From contig NZ_MBDL01000010.1 in the NCBI RefSeq assembly GCF_001707755.1, positions 209,650 to 273,649 on the forward strand: a stretch of DNA of 64,000 bases, written 5' to 3'. Numbering within the stretch: position 1 is the first letter of the stretch; the number at the start of each line of letters is the position of its first letter. Of this stretch, positions 46,799 through 56,080 are shown piece after piece. The notes below the pieces were generated by a model. That model saw only the letters and a program-made list of their open reading frames with translations. It was not told where the DNA came from and searched no databases. The position numbers and the translations under genes were made by a program. Source of the stretch: Acinetobacter celticus. Its GTDB lineage: Bacteria > Pseudomonadota > Gammaproteobacteria > Pseudomonadales > Moraxellaceae.

Positions 46799-49197
46799 TA
46801 TTGACTATACCCCGCATCTATCATTGAGCCACGTTGGGCAACAGCATTAGCTCTATTCAGTTTTTGCATCACTATGTTGGCAATTTCATTTGGATTTTGT
46901 CCTGGTGCAGCAGTCACTGTGAAAGATTGTGTAATGTTCTGCTGTGGTACAACACTCTTTGTATTTGCTCCACGAATCTGAGGAGCTGGCCCAGTTCGAT
47001 ATGGCACACCGCGCGACACTTGAGGCTTCTTCTGCTCGGATGATCCAAATCCAAAAGTACTTTTAACCGAACCAAAAAAACTATCAATACTAGGGGCTTT
47101 ATTTGCTAGATCCGCAACCTTTCCAATGATTCCACCAATATTCTTATGAATCCATGCTAGCCCATCTACAAGCTTGGTAACTGGTGTTAAAACCCAATCA
47201 ATGGCAGTACCAACAATCTTGCCAAAGTTTTCGCCCGCACTTGTTGCATTTTTTAATTGCTCATCCGTAGCCTTTGTTGGGGCTATAAGTTTCATAAACC
47301 AGTCATAGACAATCCCAATGCCATTACCAATCATTTGAATCACAGGCTCCAACCATGTCATAGACTTATACAAATTTGTAAATGATGTGATTGCTGGTTC
47401 AAGCCCCTGTTTCAAGCCAGTCCAGAACCCACTAAAAAATGCTGAGATTCGATCCCAATATTTATAAATCATTACACCTGCAGTAATAGCCGCTGTGGCA
47501 ACAATTCCCCAAGGGGTACGGAGTAAAACAAAACCGACTTGCTTAATAATAGGAATAATTGCACCAAAGCCTGAACGTAAAAGCCCCAACGGATTAGACA
47601 GTGATTGGAAAACTTTACCAGTAACACCTCCCGAAGTAGCTAATCTAGCAAACAGTCCATTTGTCGTGATAATTGGCGATTTAATTGCCACCAGTGCCAG
47701 CCTTGCAACCAATAACCCAAGCTTGAAGGCACCTAGAGCAACAACAGCCGTAACAATAACCTTGGTTAGTTTAGGGTGCTCTTGAGACCAGTCAGCAAAA
47801 ACCGAAACCACGCTACCCACACTTCCCATGATTGAATTCACCACTGGCAACAGCACACTGCCAATATTTACAGCCAATTCAGCTCCCCTGTTTTTGAAGG
47901 TTTGCCATTGTGCTTCGGTGGTCTCCATACGAGCCTGAAATTCTCGTGTCATACTCCCTGATGCTTCATCACTGTTAGACAAGCGGATTTGTTTTTCTAG
48001 CTCAGTACGGTTCTCTAATAACTTTGAAAAGGTATCCCAATGCTCGGCGCCAAATAATGTAGCGACTGCATCAATTTGTGATGTACCTGCCTGCTCAATC
48101 CATTCACCTGGTTTCTTCCCTTTCGGTGGAACCCATATCTTTTCTAGTACAGATTCTTTCGGCAACTTCTTAATGGCATCCATCACAGAATAGATTGCAC
48201 CGACCGCATCTTTTTGCATCATATTTTCTAGTTCATGCGTTTTTAGCCCTAGCTCATCAACCATGGCCTTAAATGGTTTCGATCCAGTATTTGCCGCACC
48301 AAGTTTAGAAAACACGGCGTTTATTGCTGTTGAAGATGTCTCTGATTTTTCACCTAAAGTTAATAATGTAGAGCCTAATGCTGCCGTTTCCTTGGCTGAA
48401 ATTTTAACCATGGAGGCCGTACCCCCGACACGCTGCATAAAATCAATGATGTCTCCACCTTTAGCAATAGCGTTGTCATCTAGATAGTTAATTGAATCCG
48501 CCAAGTCCTCGATGTTTTTAATTGGGATCTTATACATATTGGCGATCTTACCCATATTTTCAGATAATTCACCTACGGGTAATTCAAATGCCGTTCCCAT
48601 CTTGGCTGCTACACGGGTAAATTCGACAACCTCATCTTTGGCGACTCCCATCCTTAAGCCTGAAGTCACCATTTCACCAATTTCATTGGTTGCGATCGGT
48701 AATTCACGGCCAAGCAACTGAACCTGTTTCACCATGTCATGGTAGACAGGAGTGAGTTGGCCACTTTTATCTCGAGCTCCATCTAACTGTTTTGCAATAC
48801 CTAACATAGCCGTTTCGAATTTAGCAGCCATGACAATAGGTGCACCAAAAGTCACAGCTGTTGCAACAGTTGCACCAATTTGACTTTTAAGCTCTTGGAA
48901 CTTTTGTTGATTTTTCAGCCGTGCCGATTCAACCCGATTTAATTTTTCTTGAGCTTTGGTGAGTCGGTTTAATTCATCGGTCACACTTGAATAGCGTGCA
49001 CGCAAATTATCAACATTCTTCCCCATACTTCCGAATGTGCGAATAGACTCACCCAACAAAGACTGCTGTTTTTTAACGCGCTGAATCTCAGACCCAATTT
49101 TACCTAGTTGGGATGTGGTACTACCAATGGCTGTTCGCAAAGAACCTGCGACTTCACCACCAATTGTAATAATTGCACTTAATTTCTTGTTTGCCAT
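46798..49197 (-). CDS. Phage tail tape measure protein (P2 gpT-like)
   Basis: Sets the tail length. With the ATG at 49197 it is 799 residues. An N-terminal coiled coil (20-115) with QQSLLGESIRTFGSMGKNVDN precedes the TMP family domain (GELSENMGKIANMYKIPIKN). Hydrophobic helices lie around 460-600 (LTKVIVTAVVALGAFKLGLL) and a Pro/Gln-rich C-terminus ends it. The GTG at 49209 would also be open. I prefer the ATG because the predicted late promoter then lies at the same distance as at the FI gene. A terminator and promoter separate it from gpE'. Confidence 0.88.
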   Translation of the reverse strand: MANKKLSAIITIGGEVAGSLRTAIGSTTSQLGKIGSEIQRVKKQQSLLGESIRTFGSMGKNVDNLRARYSSVTDELNRLTKAQEKLNRVESARLKNQQKFQELKSQIGATVATAVTFGAPIVMAAKFETAMLGIAKQLDGARDKSGQLTPVYHDMVKQVQLLGRELPIATNEIGEMVTSGLRMGVAKDEVVEFTRVAAKMGTAFELPVGELSENMGKIANMYKIPIKNIEDLADSINYLDDNAIAKGGDIIDFMQRVGGTASMVKISAKETAALGSTLLTLGEKSETSSTAINAVFSKLGAANTGSKPFKAMVDELGLKTHELENMMQKDAVGAIYSVMDAIKKLPKESVLEKIWVPPKGKKPGEWIEQAGTSQIDAVATLFGAEHWDTFSKLLENRTELEKQIRLSNSDEASGSMTREFQARMETTEAQWQTFKNRGAELAVNIGSVLLPVVNSIMGSVGSVVSVFADWSQEHPKLTKVIVTAVVALGAFKLGLLVARLALVAIKSPIITTNGLFARLATSGGVTGKVFQSLSNPLGLLRSGFGAIIPIIKQVGFVLLRTPWGIVATAAITAGVMIYKYWDRISAFFSGFWTGLKQGLEPAITSFTNLYKSMTWLEPVIQMIGNGIGIVYDWFMKLIAPTKATDEQLKNATSAGENFGKIVGTAIDWVLTPVTKLVDGLAWIHKNIGGIIGKVADLANKAPSIDSFFGSVKSTFGFGSSEQKKPQVSRGVPYRTGPAPQIRGANTKSVVPQQNITQSFTVTAAPGQNPNEIANIVMQKLNRANAVAQRGSMIDAGYSQ

Positions 49198-49235
49198 TGC
49201 ATAAAACACACCAAGACCAATATGTAATTTTGGTA

Positions 49236-49268
49236 TTTTTATGGGTATTTATTCATTATTCACTTATG
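49236..49268 (-). promoter_or_regulatory. Predicted phage late promoter, T-U-X-D unit
   Basis: Minus strand: GTGAATAATGAA and, 10 bases later, TAAAAA in fixed register. The same arrangement occurs before the FI and gpW-like genes. Distance to the ATG of T is 39 bases. Confidence 0.65.
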
Positions 49269-49271
49269 CAA

Positions 49272-49297
49272 AGAAAAACCGCATTTAAGCGGTTTCT
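49272..49297 (-). terminator. Terminator between gpE' and T
   Basis: On the minus strand GAAACCGC, TTAAAT, GCGGTTTTTC with a T tract, overlapping the gpE' stop and just upstream of the T promoter. Confidence 0.75.
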
Positions 49298-49425
49298 CTA
49301 GGTAGTCCATCGCACCACCACAACAATCTTGAAATTGGTAATTTCTCAACTTCAGAAAGTGGCCATGATGAAAAAGATGATAGTGCAAGCACATACTGGC
49401 GAATGTCGATTGCACTTATTCTGTA
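49285..49425 (-). CDS. GpE'-like extension of the gpE frame (probable frameshift product)
   Basis: A 46-codon frame in the -1 phase of gpE carries the P2 GpE signature: LSSFSSWPLSEVEKLPISRL and WWCDGLPRE. It has no ATG. It overlaps the last codons of gpE at a run of five T residues (codons CTT TTT A), which is not a canonical slippery heptamer. P2 makes GpE+E' by -1 frameshift, a tail chaperone pair. A GTG at 49392 could instead start a free 35-residue protein. Not annotated by simple ORF finding. Confidence 0.65.
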   Translation of the reverse strand, partial: YRISAIDIRQYVLALSSFSSWPLSEVEKLPISRLLWWCDGLPRETA

Positions 49426-49688
49426 AAAAGTCGGTATGACTCTTGAATACGTTTATAGTCCTTCAGCCCTAAACTTTTAATAAAGTCTGGTGTAATTTCA
49501 CACAGATTCGCAAACATCGTGATTTCCTGCTCAGCATCTGATTTACCCTTTGCCTGTAGTTCAGCAGAGAGTAAGTCTTGCACGGTTGGCTCACGCATAC
49601 TGATCTCGCCTATGCCACCATAAGCACGGCTCAATGTGATCTGATTCGTGCCTGCTTCTTCTTGAATATAGTCTTTTTTAATTGTCAT
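49416..49688 (-). CDS. Phage tail assembly chaperone (P2 gpE-like)
   Basis: 90 residues, acidic, with YGGIGEISMREPTVQDLLSAEL and a C-terminal helix ending KRIQESYRLFTE, the pattern of P2 GpE/tail assembly chaperones that bind the tape measure protein. A -1 frame downstream encodes the E' extension. One base separates it from FII. Confidence 0.85.
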   Translation of the reverse strand: MTIKKDYIQEEAGTNQITLSRAYGGIGEISMREPTVQDLLSAELQAKGKSDAEQEITMFANLCEITPDFIKSLGLKDYKRIQESYRLFTE

Positions 49689-49689
49689 T

Positions 49690-50199
49690 TTACATTCCTA
49701 ACGCTGAGCGAATATCCGCTAATACATCTGTGCCATTAATAATACGAACCATGTTGATCACATCAATTTCATGAACAACAGCGCCACCAATTGTTTGCTT
49801 GTAATAAGTTAAAGATAAATCATATTTATCTTTTGGTGCTTCACCAGCCTTGGACGTACCTTGACTAATCTTGGTGATTTTCCCAGTGAGGTTATGCACG
49901 ACAGGCGTTACCGTGCCGTCAAATGATTCCATCGCTTCACGCACTGTAAATGATTTGGTATTTCCTTCCTTAATACCGAACAATGAAAGCACGTCTTTAC
50001 TGTGTGAGTTTAGGGTGAAATCTGCTGTTAATTTTTCCATCCCCATCGTTATATCAATTGGAGCATCCATACCGCCAGCGCGATACTCTTCAGTTTGAAG
50101 TGATAGCTCTGGCATATTGGCTTCATCGGTATTCCCAGCAAAGCCTTTACCATCAACAAAGAGATTAAAATTCTTACGAATATCTTGTGCTACAGCCAT
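49690..50199 (-). CDS. Phage major tail tube protein (P2 gpFII-like)
   Basis: Forms the inner tube of the contractile tail. The 169 residues start AQDIRKNFNLFVDGKGFAG and show MPELSLQTEEYRAGGMDAPIDI and LTLTYYK-type strands of the FII fold. The length matches P2 FII. It is 12 bases downstream of FI. Confidence 0.93.
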   Translation of the reverse strand: MAVAQDIRKNFNLFVDGKGFAGNTDEANMPELSLQTEEYRAGGMDAPIDITMGMEKLTADFTLNSHSKDVLSLFGIKEGNTKSFTVREAMESFDGTVTPVVHNLTGKITKISQGTSKAGEAPKDKYDLSLTYYKQTIGGAVVHEIDVINMVRIINGTDVLADIRSALGM

Positions 50200-50211
50200 T
50201 TCAAATGCTCC

Positions 50212-51405
50212 TTAAGAAAAAATCTCTTTGATATAATCATTGACCAAATGAGAGCGGAAAATAATATGCTCAGCTGGATAGACTGGAGTAAAGTCAAAAT
50301 CAAAATAAACTTTCCCCTGCGCAATTTGATCTGCTGAATTGAGTTCAGGATCTGCCCAGCACGAACCACCTAAAATAGCGCCGATATTGGTTAAATGACG
50401 TAAATATGCATTCACGCCTTCAATCACGTCAGAAACATAAGTTTTGGTAATACCGCGATCGACAGCCCATAAATGCGCAGCTTTTAAGGATTCATCGATC
50501 ATATCTGCTGTACGGACAACACACAGAAATGCCCATTTTTTATCGCTTGAAAGCGTACGGTTACCCCAAAGGCGATAACCATTTTGACGAATAATAGTAG
50601 CGACGTTGTTTTCATTGAGTAAATTTGCACGACAGCTAGCATCACCCATTGCAAAATCAATTGCTCGTGATGTACCAATGATACCGTTGATTTCTTGATT
50701 CGATGGTGACCACCACCAACCACGCTCATTATCTGATTTAGCAATCAGACCAGCAACGCAAGCACTAGACCATTCTTGTGACGTTTCACCATCGACCGTT
50801 TTTAGAACCTTAGGATCAACCAAGAAAATGCGTTTAGAGCCAAAGTCTTTTGAATATGCAATTGCATCTGCATCATTGGTATTTGGGCCATCTGCAATAA
50901 TCACTGCTTTTAAGCGTTCTGCAATACCAGAGAGTTCAGCAACAACTGGATTTGATGTTGCAGGAGTTGGATCTACTGTTGCAGTACGTGTATGCGTGAA
51001 GCTGGGTGCGATTAAAATTTTTGGTACAAAGCCAACAATGTTTTCTGCAGCCAAGAAAGCATGTACGCCTTCATAAGTACCAGTATTTGCATCAACGCCG
51101 CCCAGAACATTAGCTAACGTCGCAGCCTCGGTTTCACCCTCTTCAATACGTACAACCACCAGCACAGCACCAATTTGATCAAAGATAGAATCAATGGCTT
51201 GAGGTAAGCTCCCCATCTCGCCCAGTTTAGCTGACACAAGTCGAGAACCAGCAATCAGCACAGGTTTATTGAGTGGGAAAATTAGAGGATCGGCATCTGG
51301 AGCCGACCCAATGATACCAATGGTCGAACTTCGAACTGTAGTAATGGGACGTGAACCATCATCTACTGTGACGTTTTGAATCCCGTGTAAAAAAATATCG
51401 CTCAT
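50212..51405 (-). CDS. Phage tail sheath protein (P2 gpFI-like)
   Basis: Contractile sheath subunit, 397 residues. Typical blocks are the N-terminal IGIIGSAPDADPLIFPLNKPVLI, the GWWWSPSNQEINGIIGTSRAID region and the C-terminal KVYFDFDFTPVYPAEHIIF. The ATG at 51405 is preceded at the usual distance by the predicted late promoter. It heads the FI-FII-E unit. Confidence 0.95.
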   Translation of the reverse strand: MSDIFLHGIQNVTVDDGSRPITTVRSSTIGIIGSAPDADPLIFPLNKPVLIAGSRLVSAKLGEMGSLPQAIDSIFDQIGAVLVVVRIEEGETEAATLANVLGGVDANTGTYEGVHAFLAAENIVGFVPKILIAPSFTHTRTATVDPTPATSNPVVAELSGIAERLKAVIIADGPNTNDADAIAYSKDFGSKRIFLVDPKVLKTVDGETSQEWSSACVAGLIAKSDNERGWWWSPSNQEINGIIGTSRAIDFAMGDASCRANLLNENNVATIIRQNGYRLWGNRTLSSDKKWAFLCVVRTADMIDESLKAAHLWAVDRGITKTYVSDVIEGVNAYLRHLTNIGAILGGSCWADPELNSADQIAQGKVYFDFDFTPVYPAEHIIFRSHLVNDYIKEIFS

Positions 51406-51444
51406 GAATCACAATCTCAATTTAAGATTTTGGTTCATTTTTGC

Positions 51445-51477
51445 TTTTTAGTCAGTACTTTTCATTATTCACTATTG
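51445..51477 (-). promoter_or_regulatory. Predicted phage late promoter, FI-FII-E unit
   Basis: Minus strand: CAATAGTGAATAATGAAAA, then TAAAAA in the same register as the other two copies. The distance to the FI ATG is 40 bases. Confidence 0.7.
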
Positions 51478-51506
51478 CACTAGTGAGCAAATATTTAGAA
51501 ACCTTT

Positions 51507-52223
51507 TTAGGATAGTTTCTCATTTTCCAAAATTTCCAAAGCTTCACTAATATTATGAAATGGCACACCATTCAAATCATTTGGATTTTTTTCCCACCAT
51601 TTTGTATTTAAGAGCCTAGAAATAGTATTTTCATCAAATCTATATTTAATAATCTTAGCTGGGACCCCACCTACTATTGCATATGGCGGAATATCCTTCG
51701 TGACCACGGAACCGGCGCCAATAATAGCACCAGTTTCGATATTAACACCCTCTAATACAAGAGCACCATGACCAATCCATACATCAGAACCTATCACAAC
51801 CGGCGAATGATACTGATGCTTTTCCGATCTTAAAAAATCCTTATACTCTTTCAAATTAGGAAATTTGTCAGAGTTATATTGAAAAGAATGTGAACTTAAC
51901 CAATCAGTTGGATGCTGAGCAAGACCAACCTGAACATCTCTTCCTATTGAGCAGTATGAACCTATTATTGTGTGAGGATAAATTACAGTATTTTGATTGA
52001 CACAAGTAAACTTACCTATTTTTACTAATTCCTTAATTTCACAATTAGGGCTTAAATGAACAGGGAAGTTAATTTTACAACTACGGCTAATATGAGAAGC
52101 TCTAATCTCACATCCTTGTTTTAACAAATCACACACATTCACATCAGAAATTGTAAGCGATTCACCGATTTCAAAATTTCGTACTCTTCTAGTAATTAAC
52201 CGTTTTAAAGACTTAACCTTCAT
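51507..52223 (-). CDS. Hexapeptide-repeat acyltransferase, probable phage cargo (lysogenic conversion)
   Basis: A 238-residue left-handed beta-helix enzyme of the xenobiotic-acetyltransferase/CatB group. It has IGSYCSIGRDVQVG, VIGSDVWIGHGALVLEGVNI, GAIIGAGSVVTKDIPPYAIVGGVPAKII and the catalytic-site histidine in GLAQHPTDW. These modify capsule, O-antigen or antibiotics. It lies after the tail-fibre genes. An own promoter is plausible (TTGTAT, 18-base spacer, TGTTAT near 52260-52290), and a ribosome site GGAA is present. It is therefore likely a moron that changes the host surface receptor after lysogeny. Substrate unknown. Confidence 0.8.
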   Translation of the reverse strand: MKVKSLKRLITRRVRNFEIGESLTISDVNVCDLLKQGCEIRASHISRSCKINFPVHLSPNCEIKELVKIGKFTCVNQNTVIYPHTIIGSYCSIGRDVQVGLAQHPTDWLSSHSFQYNSDKFPNLKEYKDFLRSEKHQYHSPVVIGSDVWIGHGALVLEGVNIETGAIIGAGSVVTKDIPPYAIVGGVPAKIIKYRFDENTISRLLNTKWWEKNPNDLNGVPFHNISEALEILENEKLS

Positions 52224-52308
52224 ATGTCAATTCCAGTATTTTTATCACTCCACACAAGGATAACAAAAAAATATACAATTAAAATACAAAACTTAAGAGC
52301 CAAATACG

Positions 52309-52773
52309 TTACTGCTTTAAAGCAGATACCCACATTTCATCAACTTTTTCATCACTTAAGCCAAGTATGTATCTCATCGTGAGAATACTGTCATCTGTGC
52401 GCACAAAATTAGTCGCTTCTTTAAATCCAAGCAATGTCAATTCACGTGTAAATTCATCCTCAATTGTTAGAATTTGAGTTTCAATTGCTTCTGATTTATA
52501 GCCGTTTTCTAAAAGACAGCGTAAGAATTGATAGCGTGTAAGCGTTGGATATTGTGAACGCTTGTATTGAAGTTGTTCTTCTTCAGTTCGTATATCGATC
52601 CATTCTGTGCCGTTCCACTCTGTATGAAATTTGGTTGGCTTTGGTGTTTCATGTTTCAATATTTCTTCATCTGTCATTAGTCGATATTTAGATAAATCAA
52701 TCCAATCACTGACTATCACACTATCTTCAAAATATCGAATATCTGAAAAATCGTTATTTATAAACTTTTGCAT
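52309..52773 (-). CDS. Tail-fibre-associated protein (probable assembly protein)
   Basis: 154 residues. The ATG at 52773 shares its A with the fibre stop (TAATG) and has GGAG eight bases upstream, so I reject the upstream frame start at 52791. The C-terminal half (LTRYQFLRCLLENGYKSEAIE, LTLLGFKEATNFVRTDDSI) is a pattern seen in fibre-associated proteins of Acinetobacter prophages, and the N-terminus TEWNGTEWID is that of fibre-tip proteins. The role is likely to be a chaperone or tail-fibre tip. Confidence 0.65.
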   Translation of the reverse strand: MQKFINNDFSDIRYFEDSVIVSDWIDLSKYRLMTDEEILKHETPKPTKFHTEWNGTEWIDIRTEEEQLQYKRSQYPTLTRYQFLRCLLENGYKSEAIETQILTIEDEFTRELTLLGFKEATNFVRTDDSILTMRYILGLSDEKVDEMWVSALKQ

Positions 52774-54305
52774 TATCGCAACTCCGACCATTTTCTAATT
52801 GTATTTCTTGTGGTCACTTGATATGTCGAGGATGGTGCTACAGTAAACGTTATAGGGTATGTACTCTCATAAAAATCATCAACATCAATAACTACAAGAC
52901 TATCAATTTTTACTAAAAAAGGTGTTGATAAACTCCTGTCCATAATAGTCAATATAACTGTTATTGCTTTTTCTGTTGTATTTGTATATGTAGTCTCTGA
53001 AACCCTACTAGACGTTACATCTTGCCATGTCTGACCGACCCCAAAAGCCTGATCATTCAAAACTTTACCTTGTGCGGCGGTTAAAGCTTGCGTGGATGAT
53101 GTGCTTGTCAGAGTGTTATTGAGTGCTGTTTTATCAAGTTTATTAGCTTGCAGTAATTTCCCTTGCTCTGCTGAGAGTAATTTTGCAGATCCTCCAGTAG
53201 TAAGATCATCAACAATAGGGATTTGTTGTTCTGAAACACCAGTAATCAAACCTTTAGCATTTACTGTGATGACTGGGATTTTAAGATTTGAACCATACGT
53301 GTTTGCAACAACACCTGAGTTTGCTAGTGTTAATACTGCTGAACTATTCCCTGAGCCATCAAAATTAAATGAACCAGTAGCAGCACCAGAAAAGCTAATT
53401 GTGCGAGCTGTTTGTAATTTTGTTGCTGACGCAACATTACTGTCTAATGTTGCTGTATAAGTCCATGGTCCATATGCAGCGCCAGTACCCGCAGATCGTA
53501 TAGCAACCTTGCCAGTAACATAGCCATACGCAATTTGCAATTTTCCAGCTGATTCAAATGTTTGTCTTGTCTCTACATAAATGTATTGATCCGAAAATAA
53601 CGGTTCATTTATTAAATCAAGACCTGTATAAATCAAGCAGCGGGAACCAACTGGACATTCATCAAATGATTTGAAAAATTGGGCCGTAAATGCATCTTGA
53701 TAAAAATCTACATCACGTCCAAAGGCATCTTTAAATGAACCACCTCTATTGACTTTTAGTTCTGAGAGAAGCTTGGCTTGCTTGGCAGAGACAGGTTTAG
53801 TTGCATCATTGGTGGTCAGGTTATCGACTATTTCATTTCGACGGATATAATTTTCATCAACCCATTCCTGACTCGCATAGATCAGTGATTCATCCAACAA
53901 AATTTCAACGACACTACCATCACGGACATTTTGTGTGAATTTAAGTCGGTATTCACTAACACCATCCGGATCAGCCACTTTAAAAAATGGGGCATGTGAA
54001 CCATGAGAGATAAGAACATTATCCGCAATAACTCCCATTTCTCGAATCCAGAAGCCACCAATATTTGATGGAATAATGGTCTCTATCACAATGTAATTTG
54101 CAATCGCTGGATGCATTGCGTATTTAGTGACAGTTTGGCGGTGAACTTCCTTAATTAGAGTTGTTCTTGTTTTGGTTGGTGTTGGAACAGACCCATTACC
54201 ATCACCAAACGCAATATGTGTGATATTTAGTTTTGAATTGTTGGCAATCGCAGTGGCAATTGCAGCATCACCAACATTGGTTGTGACGTTAAAATAATCA
54301 CTCAT
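52773..54305 (-). CDS. Phage tail fibre protein
   Basis: Host-binding fibre, 510 residues. The N-terminus (SDYFNVTTNVGDAAIATAIA through IGGFWIREMGVIADN) is the P2 gpH-like baseplate-binding domain (DUF3751). The middle has repeats such as LTTNDATKPVSAKQAKLL, LTTGGSAKLLSAEQGKLLQ and STSSTQALTAAQGKVL, three copies of a trimeric shaft module. The C-terminal 100 residues are the receptor-binding end and are not recognised. It overlaps gpI by four bases. Confidence 0.88.
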   Translation of the reverse strand: MSDYFNVTTNVGDAAIATAIANNSKLNITHIAFGDGNGSVPTPTKTRTTLIKEVHRQTVTKYAMHPAIANYIVIETIIPSNIGGFWIREMGVIADNVLISHGSHAPFFKVADPDGVSEYRLKFTQNVRDGSVVEILLDESLIYASQEWVDENYIRRNEIVDNLTTNDATKPVSAKQAKLLSELKVNRGGSFKDAFGRDVDFYQDAFTAQFFKSFDECPVGSRCLIYTGLDLINEPLFSDQYIYVETRQTFESAGKLQIAYGYVTGKVAIRSAGTGAAYGPWTYTATLDSNVASATKLQTARTISFSGAATGSFNFDGSGNSSAVLTLANSGVVANTYGSNLKIPVITVNAKGLITGVSEQQIPIVDDLTTGGSAKLLSAEQGKLLQANKLDKTALNNTLTSTSSTQALTAAQGKVLNDQAFGVGQTWQDVTSSRVSETTYTNTTEKAITVILTIMDRSLSTPFLVKIDSLVVIDVDDFYESTYPITFTVAPSSTYQVTTRNTIRKWSELR

Positions 54306-54832
54306 GCTTTAGGCTCGCTGGAAAAAGTGAATGCTGTTTGATGCACAAGAATATTGCGGATCGTTAAAATTGGATTTGTTGTAATCGTCAAATTGGTCAA
54401 ATGTCTTGAAGCTGCTTTTGCATCAGAAACGAGCCGATTGACTTCGTAATAGACTTCTTGATTTAAACTTTTCCCAACTAAATCCAACTCAAGATTGAAA
54501 GTACCTGGTGTCAAATTCGGCTCAACCTGAAACCATTCGATCAGCTTTACTTCATAACCAAAGGGTTCTAGCGCACGTTTGATTGCAGCTGCTGTTCCTT
54601 TCAATTTGTGCTGTTGTTTTGAATCTTGGATCACTTTACGTTTTAGTGAGTCTTGCCAATTTTCATCCCAATAATCTACTGATCTTTGCCATGCAATAAA
54701 TGGTAAAAACTGCGATGGAATAGCATCAATATCCCTAATCACCCGAATTGTTGGTAAATCAAAAGTACTCCTCCCAACTTGAGCAATTTTGCGTTCTAGC
54801 TTGCTGGCGTTCGGAGGCAATAAACTATTCAT
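54302..54832 (-). CDS. Phage baseplate protein I (P2 gpI-like)
   Basis: 176 residues with the gpI pattern: LLPPNASKLERKIAQVGRS, FLPFIAWQRSVDYWDENW, KHKLKGTAAAIKRALEPFGYE-like residues. Baseplate wedge protein that holds the fibre. It overlaps both neighbours by a few bases. Confidence 0.9.
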   Translation of the reverse strand: MNSLLPPNASKLERKIAQVGRSTFDLPTIRVIRDIDAIPSQFLPFIAWQRSVDYWDENWQDSLKRKVIQDSKQQHKLKGTAAAIKRALEPFGYEVKLIEWFQVEPNLTPGTFNLELDLVGKSLNQEVYYEVNRLVSDAKAASRHLTNLTITTNPILTIRNILVHQTAFTFSSEPKA

Positions 54833-55745
54833 TCAATCCCCCAATAGAGATCGTTTTAGCAGTACAAAATGGGTGGTGATAACTATCCATAACTAAATCG
54901 TTTACAGGTACAGTAACAACTACACGCTGAATACCGTCCACGTGCAAAGCTGCATAAATTGCAGATCTATAAATGCTTTCCCCGTTCTTTTGTGCATTTT
55001 TAATGTATTTGTCTAAACGTAAATTTGCAGTTTCGAGTAGTAATGCATCTTCTGCATTTTTACCAACATAGAGTTGAGCTTCAATTTGATAATTTGTTGC
55101 CACGCTAGATTTAACAATCGGTCTATCACAGACTGGCCGTACATGATCAGGATCCAAAGCCTTTTGAACAGCTGTGATCAATTCCGCGGAGGCTTCACCA
55201 TTTACGCTATCAATCTGAGTAATCACAATATCGAGTAGATATGGATTGGCCCCATCTGAACGTACTTTAATGCCATCGACACGACCATCAGCGGATAGAG
55301 CAAAATAGCGATATGCATTAGCAGACCCTGCGGTATTCATACCATCAAAAGATAATAAGCAACGCTCTCTCAAGCGTTCATCTGATTCATAGATTGCATC
55401 AATTGGAGGTATAGCGGTGTCATCTGCAGGCGAGACTAAAAGCCGGATTAATCCATATTCTGTTAGTGCTAAGTGATCTAAATCTGATTTTTCAGCATAA
55501 GCAAGTAACAGTGAGCGTGCATCCGCATTGCATTTGGCGACATACAGCATTTCTAAATATGCATTTTCTTGAAGCAACTTAGTAACAGGTTCAGATTCAC
55601 GCTTAAGTGTTTCACGGATTTCGGCCTGTTTTTCTGATTCATGCAGTGCTATAAAACTTTCTTTTCTTTTTTCAAAAAGAACCTCGAAGCTTAATTCACT
55701 GATCAAACTTGGCGGTGGTAATTGAGAAAAATCGACTGTACTCAT
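54825..55745 (-). CDS. Phage baseplate protein J (P2 gpJ-like)
   Basis: 306 residues with the baseplate_J family core: LPPPSLISELSFEVLFEKRK at the start, then SDLDHLALTEYGLIRL, DERLRERCLLSFDGMNTAGS, YRYFALSADGRVDGIKV and DPDHVRPVCDRPIV. Baseplate wedge. It overlaps gpW by four bases. Confidence 0.92.
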   Translation of the reverse strand: MSTVDFSQLPPPSLISELSFEVLFEKRKESFIALHESEKQAEIRETLKRESEPVTKLLQENAYLEMLYVAKCNADARSLLLAYAEKSDLDHLALTEYGLIRLLVSPADDTAIPPIDAIYESDERLRERCLLSFDGMNTAGSANAYRYFALSADGRVDGIKVRSDGANPYLLDIVITQIDSVNGEASAELITAVQKALDPDHVRPVCDRPIVKSSVATNYQIEAQLYVGKNAEDALLLETANLRLDKYIKNAQKNGESIYRSAIYAALHVDGIQRVVVTVPVNDLVMDSYHHPFCTAKTISIGGLNE

Positions 55746-56080
55746 TGACCCACCACTATTCCATCTAACTGAACGGTTTTGCCGTCTAAAACATATTTAC
55801 CTGTGATTTTTAAAGTGATCTGACCAAGTTGTGCACTTGTAATATCGACTGCACTGACAAGCAAGCGAGCTTCCCACTTCATTAGTGCTTCAGCTGTTAC
55901 TGCATAAATATCAACCAATGCGCCCCGATTTAGTGGGGCATCAATTAAAGAAAATAACTTGGAACCATAATCACGGCGCATCACGCGTGAACCAATTGGT
56001 GTATTTAAAATATCTGCAATAGATTGTTTTAAGTGTTCAAGGCCAGATAACGATCGGCCATTTAGTGCATTCATACCCAT
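55742..56080 (-). CDS. Phage baseplate protein W (P2 gpW / T4 gp25-like)
   Basis: 112 residues with the gp25-like lysozyme-fold core: HLKQSIADILNTPIGSRVMRRDYGSKLFSLIDAP. It is a baseplate wedge component. Confidence 0.9.
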   Translation of the reverse strand: MGMNALNGRSLSGLEHLKQSIADILNTPIGSRVMRRDYGSKLFSLIDAPLNRGALVDIYAVTAEALMKWEARLLVSAVDITSAQLGQITLKITGKYVLDGKTVQLDGIVVGQ

